A stretch of DNA of 64,000 nt from an uncultured Collinsella sp. (GCA_958452935.1 CAUDVX010000006.1:9252-73251), one strand, 5' to 3'; positions 1 through 8,593 are shown, counted from the first letter of the stretch. Made by a program: numbers and translations. Notes: generated by a model from the sequence alone, not told the origin.

Positions 1-1
1 G

Positions 2-196
2 ACACCTTTCTATGAGAAGCTTCTTGCTTTACTTGTTGGATCTGGTGCTTCAGTTGACACGCCGCTGTTGATGCACGAAAAGGCCGTTTCTGAAACCAGC
101 CCGCTGCGTAAAATAGTTGACCCGTTATGTCCCGTTGGCTCTGCGCGGCGTGAAGTTCTTAAATCTATTGGTAGAGCTGTTCAGGGAAAGAAGTAG
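2..196 (+). CDS. 3' end of an unidentified gene (truncated by window edge)
   Basis: An open frame enters from the left edge and ends at TAG 194-196, giving a 64-residue C-terminus that begins TPFYEKLLALL and ends AVQGKK. It is followed at once by a strong intrinsic terminator, so it is the last gene of its transcript. The tail is basic and partly helical. I recognise no domain. Its place just before a polysaccharide-export ABC transporter suggests a surface-polysaccharide gene, for example a glycosyltransferase, but that is only context. Confidence 0.6.
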   Translation, partial: TPFYEKLLALLVGSGASVDTPLLMHEKAVSETSPLRKIVDPLCPVGSARREVLKSIGRAVQGKK

Positions 197-210
197 CCGA
201 GTCTGTTTCG

Positions 211-242
211 AGGCATGGAGCGTACGCTCCATGCCTTTCTTT
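211..242 (+). terminator. Intrinsic terminator after the partial gene
   Basis: An 11-bp perfect stem, AGGCATGGAGC / GCTCCATGCCT, closes a GTAC loop and is followed by TTTCTTT. It lies 15 bases after the stop codon at 194-196, the classical position for a Rho-independent terminator. Confidence 0.9.
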
Positions 243-348
243 AGACAAAGTATGGGTTAATACCCCTCTTTTAGGGGCCCGTTCATTCTGCGAGCTACGG
301 GAGGATATACTTCTCTCTCGACAGGATGTTGTTATTAAGGAGTCGTTT

Positions 349-1194
349 GTGGCGAATAGCATGGATGGCCGCGTTGGTGCGAAGAGTATTCAATCACACG
401 CGGCCAATGATATTCAAAAGGATTTTTACATCCTAAAACAGCTAGTTACTAAGGATTTTAAGCTGAAATATCGTCGTAGCGTTCTTGGCGTCGCGTGGTC
501 AGTGCTTAATCCTTTGCTTATGATGATCGTGATGGCGGTCGTCTTTTCGACGATTTTTGCCCAGGGCCGAAATGGTTCTATTACGCCAGAGATGTATCCG
601 CTTTACTTAATTGTTGGTAATGTTACTTTTGCCGTTATGTCCGATTCCACATCGCAGGCCATGACGTCGATACTTGCTGCAGCGTCATTGTTAAAGAAGG
701 TCAAAGTCCATCGCTGGGTATTTCCCGTTCAAAAGGCATTGTTTGCCTTGGTAAATTTTGCTTTTTCGCTTGTTGCTGTTGCCTTAGTCATGTTGTGGTT
801 CCGTGTAGTGCCCACATGGCATCTTGTTTGGCTTCCGGTGTGTCTGATTCTTTTAATGCTGTTTTGCATGGGTATTGGTCTGGCGCTTTCTGCCCTTGCA
901 GTTTTCTTTAGAGATGTGATCCATCTTTGGAGCGTTGTGATTACCGCCTGGACGTACTTTACTCCTATTTTTTGGACTACAGATTTTATTGCCGGAATGC
1001 CACATATCCTTAGGGTTCTAATGTATGCGAACCCCATGTATAACTATTTGACTTTCATGCGTGATATCTTCCTGTTTCAGTGCAATCCTTCCACGCAGGT
1101 ATTGGTTTTTTGCGTCCTATGGGCAGTCCTTTCACTGGTTATAGGGTATGCGGTATTTCATAAGAGCGAGCATAAGTTCATTCTTTATATCTAG
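349..1194 (+). CDS. ABC-2 type polysaccharide export permease (Wzm/TagG-like)
   Basis: This 281-residue integral membrane protein is the channel subunit of an ABC exporter that moves a lipid-linked polysaccharide across the membrane. The N-terminal amphipathic segment (about residues 30-45, FKLKYRRSVLGVAWSVLNP) is the classic ABC-2/Wzm entry motif, followed by about six hydrophobic helices. The length is usual for Wzm/TagG. The start is GTG at 349, preceded by AAGGAG at 337-342. The ATPase gene follows after 9 bases, so the two form one transporter. Which polymer is exported (teichoic acid, capsule or O-antigen-like glycan) cannot be read from the sequence. Confidence 0.9.
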   Translation: MANSMDGRVGAKSIQSHAANDIQKDFYILKQLVTKDFKLKYRRSVLGVAWSVLNPLLMMIVMAVVFSTIFAQGRNGSITPEMYPLYLIVGNVTFAVMSDSTSQAMTSILAAASLLKKVKVHRWVFPVQKALFALVNFAFSLVAVALVMLWFRVVPTWHLVWLPVCLILLMLFCMGIGLALSALAVFFRDVIHLWSVVITAWTYFTPIFWTTDFIAGMPHILRVLMYANPMYNYLTFMRDIFLFQCNPSTQVLVFCVLWAVLSLVIGYAVFHKSEHKFILYI

Positions 1195-1203
1195 GGGAAT
1201 AGT

Positions 1204-1992
1204 ATGTCTGGAGTTATTCAAGCGGGTGCTATGCCCTCGGTTGACTATGAGAAGAAGCCTCTTTCGGTTGAAGTCAAAGATGTCTCTATGGTCTTTAATA
1301 TGGCTTCTGAGTCGCTGGGTAGCTTTAAAGAATATTTTATAAAGCTTGCGAAACACGAACTCTTTTTTGAGGAGTTTAGGGCACTTAAACACATCTCATT
1401 CGAAGTTCATCAGGGCGAGGTCGTTGGTCTGGTCGGAACGAACGGTTCCGGCAAATCCACTATGCTTAAAATCATTGCTGGCGTTCTTGAGCCGAGCGAA
1501 GGCGAGGTCAGGGTTCACGGCAACATCGCTCCGCTTATCGAGCTCGGTGCCGGTTTTGACCCGGAGCTGACGGCTCGCGAGAATATCTACCTTAACGGCT
1601 CCCTTCTCGGATATACCAAGGAATTTATCGATGCAAACTTTGACGGGATCATCGATTTTGCTGAGCTTAATGATTTTGTCGATATGCCGCTAAAGAATTT
1701 TTCTTCGGGTATGGTGGCGCGTATTGCCTTTGCAATTGCTACGATTACCGAGCCTGATATTTTGATTGTTGATGAAACGCTATCGGTTGGTGATGTGTTC
1801 TTCCAGGAAAAGTGCGAAAGGCGAATTCAACATTTTATTGAATCCGGTGATGTTACTGTCCTGTTCGTTTCGCACTCAATGGATCAGGTTGAGCGTATTT
1901 GCCAGCGCGCTGTGTGGATCGAGAAAGGCGATCTTCGCATGGACGGTCCCGTTGATGCTGTTTGCAAAGCATACCGCGATCAATTCAATTAG
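1204..1992 (+). CDS. Polysaccharide ABC transporter ATPase (Wzt/TagH-like)
   Basis: This 262-residue ATPase energises the permease encoded just upstream. Visible motifs are Walker A GTNGSGKST (78-86), the degenerate signature FSSGM (166-170) typical of the Wzt/TagH branch in place of LSGGQ, Walker B ILIVDE (186-191) and the H-loop SHS near 224. The stretch LIELGAGFDPELTARENIYLN (split around 111-131) is also typical of the branch. It ends soon after the nucleotide-binding domain, so it lacks the C-terminal carbohydrate-recognition domain of long Wzt proteins. That favours export of a generic or teichoic-acid-like substrate. A tRNA gene follows 20 bases after the stop. Confidence 0.92.
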   Translation: MSGVIQAGAMPSVDYEKKPLSVEVKDVSMVFNMASESLGSFKEYFIKLAKHELFFEEFRALKHISFEVHQGEVVGLVGTNGSGKSTMLKIIAGVLEPSEGEVRVHGNIAPLIELGAGFDPELTARENIYLNGSLLGYTKEFIDANFDGIIDFAELNDFVDMPLKNFSSGMVARIAFAIATITEPDILIVDETLSVGDVFFQEKCERRIQHFIESGDVTVLFVSHSMDQVERICQRAVWIEKGDLRMDGPVDAVCKAYRDQFN

Positions 1993-2012
1993 GGTATAAT
2001 CACTTCTCGTCC

Positions 2013-2086
2013 GCTCCATTAGCTCAGTTGGATAGAGCAGGGGACTTCTAATCCCAAGGTCGACGGTTCGAATCCGCCATGGAGCA
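2013..2086 (+). tRNA. tRNA-Arg (anticodon TCT)
   Basis: A cloverleaf is readable: acceptor GCTCCAT (2013-2019) pairs with ATGGAGC (2079-2085), the D-arm is GCTC/GAGC, the anticodon loop CTTCTAA carries TCT at 2047-2049, and the T-arm contains GGTTCGAATCC. The discriminator is A2086. Only CC of the CCA end is encoded. It would read the rare AGA codon. A TATAAT box at 1995-2000, overlapping the end of the upstream ATPase gene, could be its promoter. Confidence 0.95.
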
Positions 2087-2099
2087 CCTTGAATAATTA

Positions 2100-2130
2100 A
2101 AGGGGCCGCATCGAATGGTACGGCCCCTTA
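2100..2130. terminator. Bidirectional terminator between tRNA-Arg and ugd
   Basis: The hairpin AAGGGGCCG / CGGCCCCTT with a 12-base loop is flanked by T-rich sequence downstream on the plus strand and by A-rich sequence upstream. It lies between the tRNA and the converging ugd gene, so it can stop both transcripts. Confidence 0.8.
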
Positions 2131-2131
2131 T

Positions 2132-3310
2132 TTAGTCTCTGTTCCATAAATCTCTTGTGTACACCTTTTGCCGCACGCTATCAAGGATGGGGTCGTAGCG
2201 ATTGGCAATAATGACATCGCTTAGATCTCTGAACAGGTCTATGTCATTAACAACGGTGCAGCCAAGTAGGTTTGTTTCACTACTCGTGGGCTCGTAAATA
2301 ATGACTTTAACGCTCTTTGCCTTGAGCAGCTCGATGACATCGAGAGTCGAGCTTTGTCTAAAATTGTCGGACCCGCTTTTCATTGTAAGGCGGAATGCTC
2401 CAACGATTTTTGGTTGCATTGCTAGCACTTGATCGGCAATGAATTGTTTGCGTGTATTGTTGGAATCGACGATTGCGCGAATTAGATTTTGAGGAACATC
2501 TTGAAAGTTTGCAAGGAGTTGCTTGGAATCCTTTGGCAGGCAGTAGCCGCCGTAGCCGAAGCTGGGGTTGTTGTAATGGGTTCCAATGCGCGGATCAAGA
2601 CAAACGCCCTTAATGATTTCGCACGCATTGAGGCCCTTGCTTTTGGCATAGGTGTCGAGCTCGTTGAAGTATGAAACCCTGAGCGCTAGATACGTGTTGG
2701 CGAATAGCTTGATAGCTTCTGCCTCGGTTGAGCCAGTTATTAGAATTTCTGTCCCGGCGTCCTCGGAGCCTTTGTCCAACAGGTTGACGAAGGTCTGAGC
2801 GGCTTCGCGGTCGGCCTCCTCGTTGATTCCGGCAACGATTCGGCTGGGATGTAAATTGTCTTCAAGTGCGTGGCCTTCGCGCAAAAACTCGGGGGAGAAG
2901 ATGATCTGGAGCTCGGGGTATTTGGCACTGATATCCCTGGTGTAGCCAACAGGGATGGTGGACTTAATTACTACGGCGGCGTGCGGGTTGATTTTTTTGA
3001 CCAGATCCAGGACGCTCTCGATGCTCGAGGTGTCGAAGTAGTGCGTGACATCGTCATAGTTGGTTGGCGTAGCTATGACGATGTAATCAGCTATTTCATA
3101 TGCTTTATTTACATCGGTGGTGGCACGTAGCGAAGTCGGGCGATTTGCCAGATATGCTTCGATGAATGCATCCTTGATGGGGGAGATGCCGTTGTTGATC
3201 TCGGCTACCCTGCTTTCGTTAATGTCGATAGCAATGACATCGTTATGTTTGGAAAGCAGGCATGCGAGTGAAAGGCCTACGTAGCCTAGACCTGCGACGG
3301 TAATATTCAT
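2132..3310 (-). CDS. ugd: UDP-glucose 6-dehydrogenase
   Basis: The enzyme oxidises UDP-glucose to UDP-glucuronate with two NAD+, supplying an acidic sugar for surface polysaccharides. The 392-residue length matches the short bacterial Ugd class. The N-terminal Rossmann motif is AGLGYVG (6-12). EFLREG is at 141-146, and the substrate-site helix has K201 and N205 (KLFANTYLALR). Catalytic Cys257 lies in GYGGYCLPKD, and the C-terminal UDP-binding domain follows. The start is ATG 3310, with GGAGGC just upstream on the minus strand. With the neighbouring glycosyltransferase on the same strand it forms a glycan-precursor pair. Other NDP-sugar dehydrogenases (UDP-ManNAc) are less likely given length and motifs. 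Confidence 0.93.
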   Translation of the reverse strand: MNITVAGLGYVGLSLACLLSKHNDVIAIDINESRVAEINNGISPIKDAFIEAYLANRPTSLRATTDVNKAYEIADYIVIATPTNYDDVTHYFDTSSIESVLDLVKKINPHAAVVIKSTIPVGYTRDISAKYPELQIIFSPEFLREGHALEDNLHPSRIVAGINEEADREAAQTFVNLLDKGSEDAGTEILITGSTEAEAIKLFANTYLALRVSYFNELDTYAKSKGLNACEIIKGVCLDPRIGTHYNNPSFGYGGYCLPKDSKQLLANFQDVPQNLIRAIVDSNNTRKQFIADQVLAMQPKIVGAFRLTMKSGSDNFRQSSTLDVIELLKAKSVKVIIYEPTSSETNLLGCTVVNDIDLFRDLSDVIIANRYDPILDSVRQKVYTRDLWNRD

Positions 3311-3487
3311 GGGTGCCTCCTGGCAAAATTAACGCTCTTAGACTGGTAGAGGCTTCCATACATAAGGCATCGCGGCGTCGAGGTTGAAGCCACTTGTACC
3401 GGATGTCGATGGCGACCCCTTCGGTCTTAAAGAACCTGATTCTCATTAAATTAAATATAGCGGATATTCATTCGGCTGGTTGTGCCA

Positions 3488-4432
3488 TTAATTATCCGCG
3501 CTCTCCTCATACACTCTCAGCTCCCACTGCTTACGTTCCACTTTCGCCACGGAATCCAAGATGAAGCCCGTGGCGAGTGACAATCCGCACAGGAACATAA
3601 ATGCGGCTGCGAGAATCGCGGTAGGGAAGCGAGGCACCAAACCGGTGGCAAGGTATTCTGTGATGAGGGGGACTCCTAGGATAAGACCGATAGCAGCAAA
3701 GATGAGCGCAACAAGCGAGAAGAACTTGAGCGGACGGTAGTCCTTAAAGAGGGTTCCAATCATGGCAATCACTCGAATGCCGTCGCTTACGGTATTGAGC
3801 TTGGACTCCGAACCGGCCGGGCGGTCGCGATACTCGATGGGGACATCTTTAATGCGCCAACGATGGTCGACGGCGTGGATGGATAGCTCTGTCTCAATCT
3901 GAAATCCTTCAGAAAGAACGGGGAACGTCTTGACGAAAGGCTTGCTCATGGCACGATAGCCAGTCATGACGTCGTCAAAGCTGTAGCCGTAGATCCACTT
4001 GATCATGCTGCGTACCAGGTTGTTGCCAAAGCCGTGGAAGGCGCGCTTGTTCTCTTCGGCGTATGTACCGTTGGAAAGTCGATCGCCTACGGTCATATCC
4101 GCTTCGCCGGCAAGGATGGGATCGCACAGTGCTCGCGCCGACTCAGCCGGATAGGTGTCGTCTCCATCGACCATAAGGTAGCAATCCGCATCGATATCAC
4201 GGAACATTTGACGACAAACGTTGCCCTTGCCCTGACGGGGCTCGAACTTAACTGTCGCCCCATGCTCGCGTGCAATTTGGGCGGTGCCGTCGCTAGAGTT
4301 GTTGTCATATACATAGACAGTTGCTTCGGGCAGCTCGCGGTGAAAATCATCTACTACCTTTGCAATGGTTAACGCTTCGTTGTAGCAGGGGATGATAACG
4401 GCAATGTTGTTTGAGTTCACATTGATCTCCAA
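3488..4432 (-). CDS. Membrane-anchored family 2 glycosyltransferase (DPM/GtrB-like)
   Basis: The N-terminal GT-A domain has IIPCYNEA (13-20), DNNSSDGT (43-50) and the metal-binding DGDDTY (89-94). It continues with the MTGYRAMSK segment typical of polyprenyl-phosphate glycosyltransferases. Two hydrophobic helices follow near residues 236-258 and 270-293, as in GtrB/ArnC-like enzymes that load a sugar onto undecaprenyl phosphate at the inner membrane face. The length of 314 residues is normal for this group. It lies 177 bases upstream of ugd on the same strand, so UDP-sugar made by Ugd or related pathways could feed it. The sugar donor cannot be told from sequence. Confidence 0.85.
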   Translation of the reverse strand: MEINVNSNNIAVIIPCYNEALTIAKVVDDFHRELPEATVYVYDNNSSDGTAQIAREHGATVKFEPRQGKGNVCRQMFRDIDADCYLMVDGDDTYPAESARALCDPILAGEADMTVGDRLSNGTYAEENKRAFHGFGNNLVRSMIKWIYGYSFDDVMTGYRAMSKPFVKTFPVLSEGFQIETELSIHAVDHRWRIKDVPIEYRDRPAGSESKLNTVSDGIRVIAMIGTLFKDYRPLKFFSLVALIFAAIGLILGVPLITEYLATGLVPRFPTAILAAAFMFLCGLSLATGFILDSVAKVERKQWELRVYEESADN

Positions 4433-4683
4433 AGTCTGGTTGTTGCCGTTAGAAGTATAGCCGTTGCTTATTTGTATTGGTTTTAAAGGTCTGAAATAGG
4501 ATGGGATACATTTATATGCCGTGCTATTGTTTAAAGGTGGGCTGAGTATTTGCTCTCATGAGCACCGCCCATTATTCTCTGCATAATTAAAGTCTGAAGT
4601 GGTTGGCTATAATGCTGCTAACTGAGAATTTCGGCACGAATTTCAACTCGATTGGCTACTAGCATAAATCACGGGAGGCTATC

Positions 4684-5979
4684 GTGAGCTTCGCTAACGC
4701 TGCGTTGCAAATTAAGAAACTGAAGATAATCAACTTCCGTAAGTTCGAATCATATTCAATTGAATTCGATCGTCAACTTACCGTTTTGGTCGGCGACAAC
4801 GGCACGGGTAAAAGCACGCTTATCGATGCAACTTGCATTGCGCTGGGGACGTTGTTCCAGAAAATTCAGAACACCGAAGCTCTGGGCATAGTCTCAGATG
4901 ATTCTCGCGGAGCGGTTATCAAACAGGGCGACATGTTCGACATTCAGTCCCAGTACCCGGTGTCAGTTGAGGCATCGGGCATTGTCCTGGGGGAAGAGGT
5001 GGGCTGGCTGCGCTCGTTGAAGAGTGCCAAGGGGCGCACCACGCAAGCCGATGCCGGACGTATGATTGATGCTGGCAAACGCCTGCAAGAGCTTGTCGGT
5101 AAAGGTAATGAAGTCGTTCTGCCTGTTCTTGCCCGCTACGGAACTGATCGACTGTGGAAGCAAACGGCGTCAAAAGATAAGGCAACGCCCAATAGAACGC
5201 GCGGTTACGAGGGCGCTCTGCGAGCTTCTGCGAATGAAGCCCGTATGAATGCGTGGTTTAAGTCACAGTCGATTTGGGAATGGCAGAATAGGCGAGAGAG
5301 TGCCTTATTCACTGCGGTTAAGAAGGCACTCGCGTCCTGCTTTGATGCCGCCGCGACAACCAAGGGCGCCATGGTCGACTACGACGTCGAGCTTAACCAA
5401 CTTGTGTTTACATACACCACCGCAGAAGGTGTTTATCACCGCGATAGAATGCACTCTATGAGCGATGGCTATCGTGGGACGCTGAGCCTTTTTGCAGACA
5501 TCGCGTACCGCATGGCAACGCTTAATCCGGCTTTGGGCTCTAGTGTGCTCGAGACGCCCGGCGTTGTTATGATCGATGAGGTCGACCTTCATTTGCATCC
5601 CCGCTGGCAGGCGCGGATTCTCGAGGACCTGGTTCGCATATTTCCCAACGTTCAATTTATAGTTACAACGCATTCACCTGTCGTGGTTGCGTCGGTACCT
5701 CGCGGTAACATCCGCATTCTTGGAGAGGACGCTGCAACGGTGCCTGCTATGGAAACGCGTGGACGCGATGCCGGGGATATTCTCAACACCGTTCTGGGCG
5801 CATTCTCTCGACCTGAAGAGGCGGCTCGATTGTTCGATTTATTTAATTGCGCCGTTGATGAGGAGCACTTTGACGACGCTAGGCTTGCGCTCCAAAAGCT
5901 TGAGGAGTTTGTGGGCGTGGATGATCCCGATGTTGTTGCCGCTAAGACGACCCTTGAGCTTGAGGAGCTGCTGTCGTGA
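4684..5979 (+). CDS. ptuA: Septu-type defence ATPase PtuA (AAA_15/AAA_21 family)
   Basis: This 431-residue SMC/ABC-like ATPase is the sensor and motor half of a Septu anti-phage module. Seen: IINFRKFESYSIEF near the N-terminus, Walker A GDNGTGKST (37-45), signature-like SDGYRGTLSL (260-269), Walker B plus D-loop VVMIDEVDLHLHP (294-306) and H-switch TTHSP (328-332). This architecture is that of PtuA/OLD-like ATPases. The start is GTG 4684 behind GGGAGG. Its stop TGA overlaps the GTG start of the HNH nuclease gene, so the two are translationally coupled. There is no reverse transcriptase nearby, so it is not a retron-borne copy. The assignment rests on the ATPase/HNH pairing more than on the ATPase alone. 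Confidence 0.82.
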   Translation: MSFANAALQIKKLKIINFRKFESYSIEFDRQLTVLVGDNGTGKSTLIDATCIALGTLFQKIQNTEALGIVSDDSRGAVIKQGDMFDIQSQYPVSVEASGIVLGEEVGWLRSLKSAKGRTTQADAGRMIDAGKRLQELVGKGNEVVLPVLARYGTDRLWKQTASKDKATPNRTRGYEGALRASANEARMNAWFKSQSIWEWQNRRESALFTAVKKALASCFDAAATTKGAMVDYDVELNQLVFTYTTAEGVYHRDRMHSMSDGYRGTLSLFADIAYRMATLNPALGSSVLETPGVVMIDEVDLHLHPRWQARILEDLVRIFPNVQFIVTTHSPVVVASVPRGNIRILGEDAATVPAMETRGRDAGDILNTVLGAFSRPEEAARLFDLFNCAVDEEHFDDARLALQKLEEFVGVDDPDVVAAKTTLELEELLS

Positions 5980-6659
5980 TTCCGATCGTTAAGGGAAAAG
6001 AGCCTGCGGCGCTTACCAAAGCCAAGAGGGCCATACGCAACACCCCCGATACGACGTTTAATTACACAGCGTTGCGCGGAGAGAGCAAGCGAGAAGTTCT
6101 GGAGGCCTTGCTTGCAGAACAGGGCCATCTCTGCGCTTATTGCACGTGCAGGATCGGCGTTGGCGATCGTCTGGCTACGATTGAGCATTTGATTCCGCAA
6201 AATCCTGAGGATTCTGCTCCGGATGGCGAGTTAAGTCTGGATTATCACAACCTAGTTGCCGTTTGTGACGGACGTGGCGGGGCAACGTGTGACAAGCGAC
6301 GTGGCAACGAGCCTCTTACGGTTGATCCGACCAAGCCTTATACGCTTGATAGCATTTTCTATCATCGCGACGGGCGTATTGATGCTGTTGATGGAAGCGT
6401 ACGGCGAGACCTTGAGGTTACGCTCGGGCTTAACGCGTCGGGTACCAACTTGTGCGGTAATCGTTCCAAAATTATGGAAGCAATTGAAAAATCTATCGAT
6501 CGAGCTATCAAGCGAAGGGGTGCTGAGGACAACAGAGCGGTAAAGAAGGCCATTTGTGCAAAGGTCCTCAAACTGTTTGAAAATCAGGTGGATATGAAAG
6601 AAGAGTATTTGGGTGCCAAGTTGTATAAGGCGCGCAAACTCTTCTCAAAGTTTGCTTAG
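5976..6659 (+). CDS. ptuB: Septu-type HNH endonuclease PtuB
   Basis: This 227-residue protein matches the HNH family found in Septu and retron-Ec78 modules. Seen: a CxxC pair C53/C56 (CAYC), the HNH core IEHLIPQN (69-76), HN at 91-92, then C97 and CDKRRGN (105-111), whose cysteines complete a zinc site. By family knowledge PtuA binds PtuB and licenses DNA cleavage on phage infection. The GTG start at 5976 overlaps the last bases of ptuA. Lower GC and the neighbouring polysaccharide genes fit a variable island. The motif set is complete, so it is probably active. Confidence 0.85.
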   Translation: MIPIVKGKEPAALTKAKRAIRNTPDTTFNYTALRGESKREVLEALLAEQGHLCAYCTCRIGVGDRLATIEHLIPQNPEDSAPDGELSLDYHNLVAVCDGRGGATCDKRRGNEPLTVDPTKPYTLDSIFYHRDGRIDAVDGSVRRDLEVTLGLNASGTNLCGNRSKIMEAIEKSIDRAIKRRGAEDNRAVKKAICAKVLKLFENQVDMKEEYLGAKLYKARKLFSKFA

Positions 6660-7194
6660 TGTTCTTTTGCCGCTGCGGTGGCGAATGGTTCGCATATGAT
6701 ACTGCGCCGCCCGGCCGCACCGGCGATGCCGTCTAGGGGGAATGTCTGCATCATCGTTGTCGCCTGTGCTGCAGCTTATGCGTATTACCATCTCGGTGCT
6801 GCGGATTCAATTAAAATTGCAGGTTTTGTATTGAGTTATTTAAGTGGGCAGTAGTTTTACTTGTTTGTGAAGGCTCATTTAAGGCAATTGCCTGGATTTT
6901 GGCAGAGCGCTCGTTGAATAAATAGCTTCATTGCGAAGAAATGTACGCTACCATCTTGGATAGTCTATTAGAGCTCAGCGTTTGACGCGATTTACCTGCC
7001 CGTCTGTCGAGTTGGTTGTGGTTCAACGTGAAATGAATAAGGCTCTTTTCTCTGGTCTAGTCACTTTGATAGATTTTTGGGTTTCGCGGGCTGTTGCGTT
7101 CGGTTATGTCTTTTGTAATCCGCATCGCCGTGTCGTTGTCTTGGTATGGTGAATGGCAAATTATCGGTCGGTCGTTATTCTTTAGGAGATTGCA
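6660..7194. other. 535-base intergenic stretch without a recognisable gene
   Basis: No convincing coding frame is seen; the best is a 38-codon frame at 6726-6842 without a good ribosome site. It contains a perfect 12-base palindrome AGGCAATTGCCT at 6881-6892, which might be an operator. Base composition shifts from mixed to AT-rich towards the next gene. It may hold that gene's promoter, or remnants of deleted accessory DNA. Confidence 0.5.
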
Positions 7195-8376
7195 ATGATT
7201 GATTATCGCAATCCGTATACGCCCGGCACCGGCGCGATGCCCAAATACCTTGCCGGGCGCGACGATATCCTCGAATCGGCCTCTCTTCAGCTCAAGGCGC
7301 TCGCTGCAAACTATCAGAGCCGTTCGCTCGCCTTGTATGGCCTTAGGGGCGTTGGCAAGACGGTGCTGCTTAACTCGATTGAAACAATAGCTGAGGGCGA
7401 AGGTATACTTGTTCGCCATATTGAGGTCGAAGAGAAGAAGGGCCTGATCGCTCCTTTGGCTTCGGCTTGCTGCTCCCTATCGGCTTCGCTTAATAGAATT
7501 GAACTCGTTAAGAGTAAATTGGAGCAGATTAAGAACTTATTTACATCGTTAACGTTATCTGTTGATGCAGGCGATGGCTCATTGTCTTTGGGCTTTAATG
7601 AAGAGGTTCTTGGGGCGTCTCTTGCCTCGTCTCGTAATCTATCTTGCGATTTTACCGATGTGCTCGTCGTTCTAGGAAAATATGCTCAAGCTGCTGGATT
7701 TTCGATTTTTATTGGAATTGACGAGCTACAGTATGCCAGCAAAGAAGAACTTGAAGCCCTGACCTGCGCGCTTCATCGCGTGACGCAGCTTGGCCTTCCC
7801 GTTATGTTTGGCTGCGCCGGTCTGCCCAAGCTTCTAAAGATGCTGGGTGAAGCTAAAACTTATTCCGAGAGGCAGTTTAGCTTTGTAAAAGTCGACCCGC
7901 TTCCTCGTGACAAGGCGGTTGAGGCTATTGTCAAGCCTGCACAAAAGCTTGATGTGCGCTATTCTGACGAGGCGGTCGATTCCATCATTGACTATACAGA
8001 GGGCTACCCGTTTTTCATTCAGGAGCTTTGTTCGACCATTTGGACTTCATCTGATAGTAAGTTCATTTCTCTAGAAACCGTCCTCAACTGTACTTCTATA
8101 ACGGATGCACGTCTTGACGAAGGTTTCTTTAGTGTTCGATATGATCGCTGCACACCAAGGCAAAAGGAGTTTTTGATTGCCATGGTGCGCTGCAGCGAGC
8201 TTCCTTGTACGCTTGCGAATGTGGCTCATTATATGGGGAGAGAAGTTTCGTCTATTGGGCCCCTGCGAGCTCAATTAATTAGCAAAGGCATGGTTTACTC
8301 CGCCGCAAGGGGAGAGGTTGATTTTACCGTTCCTCAGTTTGATCGATATTTGGGGCGTACGGAGCGAATTGATTAA
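7195..8376 (+). CDS. AAA ATPase with C-terminal winged helix, function unknown
   Basis: This 393-residue protein is related to the archaeal-ATPase/Orc1-like STAND group. Seen: RDDIL near residue 22, Walker A GLRGVGKT (49-56), Walker B IFIGIDE (171-177), a sensor segment MFGCAGLPKL, and a C-terminal winged-helix region (about 318-390, starting CTPRQKEFL). Proteins of this type occur in mobile and accessory DNA, sometimes as defence or regulatory switches, but no specific role is established. The start is ATG 7195 behind TAGGAG. It stands alone, after the Septu genes and before a palindrome. It could belong to a small defence island, but that is inference from position. Confidence 0.8.
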   Translation: MIDYRNPYTPGTGAMPKYLAGRDDILESASLQLKALAANYQSRSLALYGLRGVGKTVLLNSIETIAEGEGILVRHIEVEEKKGLIAPLASACCSLSASLNRIELVKSKLEQIKNLFTSLTLSVDAGDGSLSLGFNEEVLGASLASSRNLSCDFTDVLVVLGKYAQAAGFSIFIGIDELQYASKEELEALTCALHRVTQLGLPVMFGCAGLPKLLKMLGEAKTYSERQFSFVKVDPLPRDKAVEAIVKPAQKLDVRYSDEAVDSIIDYTEGYPFFIQELCSTIWTSSDSKFISLETVLNCTSITDARLDEGFFSVRYDRCTPRQKEFLIAMVRCSELPCTLANVAHYMGREVSSIGPLRAQLISKGMVYSAARGEVDFTVPQFDRYLGRTERID

Positions 8377-8387
8377 TTGTCTATAAA

Positions 8388-8428
8388 GTTTTATATAGCT
8401 TTATAATTATTTATAAAGCTATATAAAC
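8388..8428. repeat. Long AT-rich palindrome after the ATPase gene
   Basis: The arm GTTTTATATAGCTTTATAA meets TTTATAAAGCTATATAAAC across a three-base centre, a near-perfect inverted repeat with one extra T. It starts 11 bases after the stop codon. There is almost no GC in the stem and no clean U-tract, which is unlike the GC-rich terminators elsewhere in the window. It may be an operator, a weak terminator, or a recombination or insertion scar at the edge of the AT-rich island. Confidence 0.75.
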
Positions 8429-8529
8429 GAAGTTTGCCTAAGGTTGCTAGGTGACCTCTGAGTCCCCCTGCCATCCCCACATCCTCTAAAAAAGTTCTTA
8501 ACACAGCCTTAAAGGCGTCTCGGCTTGCG

Positions 8530-8558
8530 TTGACAGCGTACAATACGCATGTTTAACT
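8530..8558 (+). promoter_or_regulatory. Possible promoter of the Pel-like operon
   Basis: A consensus -35 TTGACA (8530-8535) is followed after 17 bases by TTAACT (8553-8558), a poor -10. The first operon gene starts at 8594. A good -35 with a weak -10 would fit an activator-dependent promoter, but this is only a pattern match. Confidence 0.4.
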
Positions 8559-8593
8559 ATGGAAAAAGTGGAATTTAAGGGAAGGGGCGCGCC

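Noticed and set aside
2013..2130. tRNA-Arg as an attachment site for an integrated element
   Set aside because: No integrase gene and no second copy of the tRNA 3' end were noticed in the window.
4433..4683. Retron non-coding RNA or reverse transcriptase upstream of the Septu pair
   Set aside because: The gap is only 251 bases, holds no reverse-transcriptase gene and no obvious msr/msd inverted repeats, so the module is read as stand-alone Septu.
6726..6842. Small open frame of 38 codons in the gap after the HNH gene
   Set aside because: No ribosome site, no recognisable feature, and the length is expected by chance.
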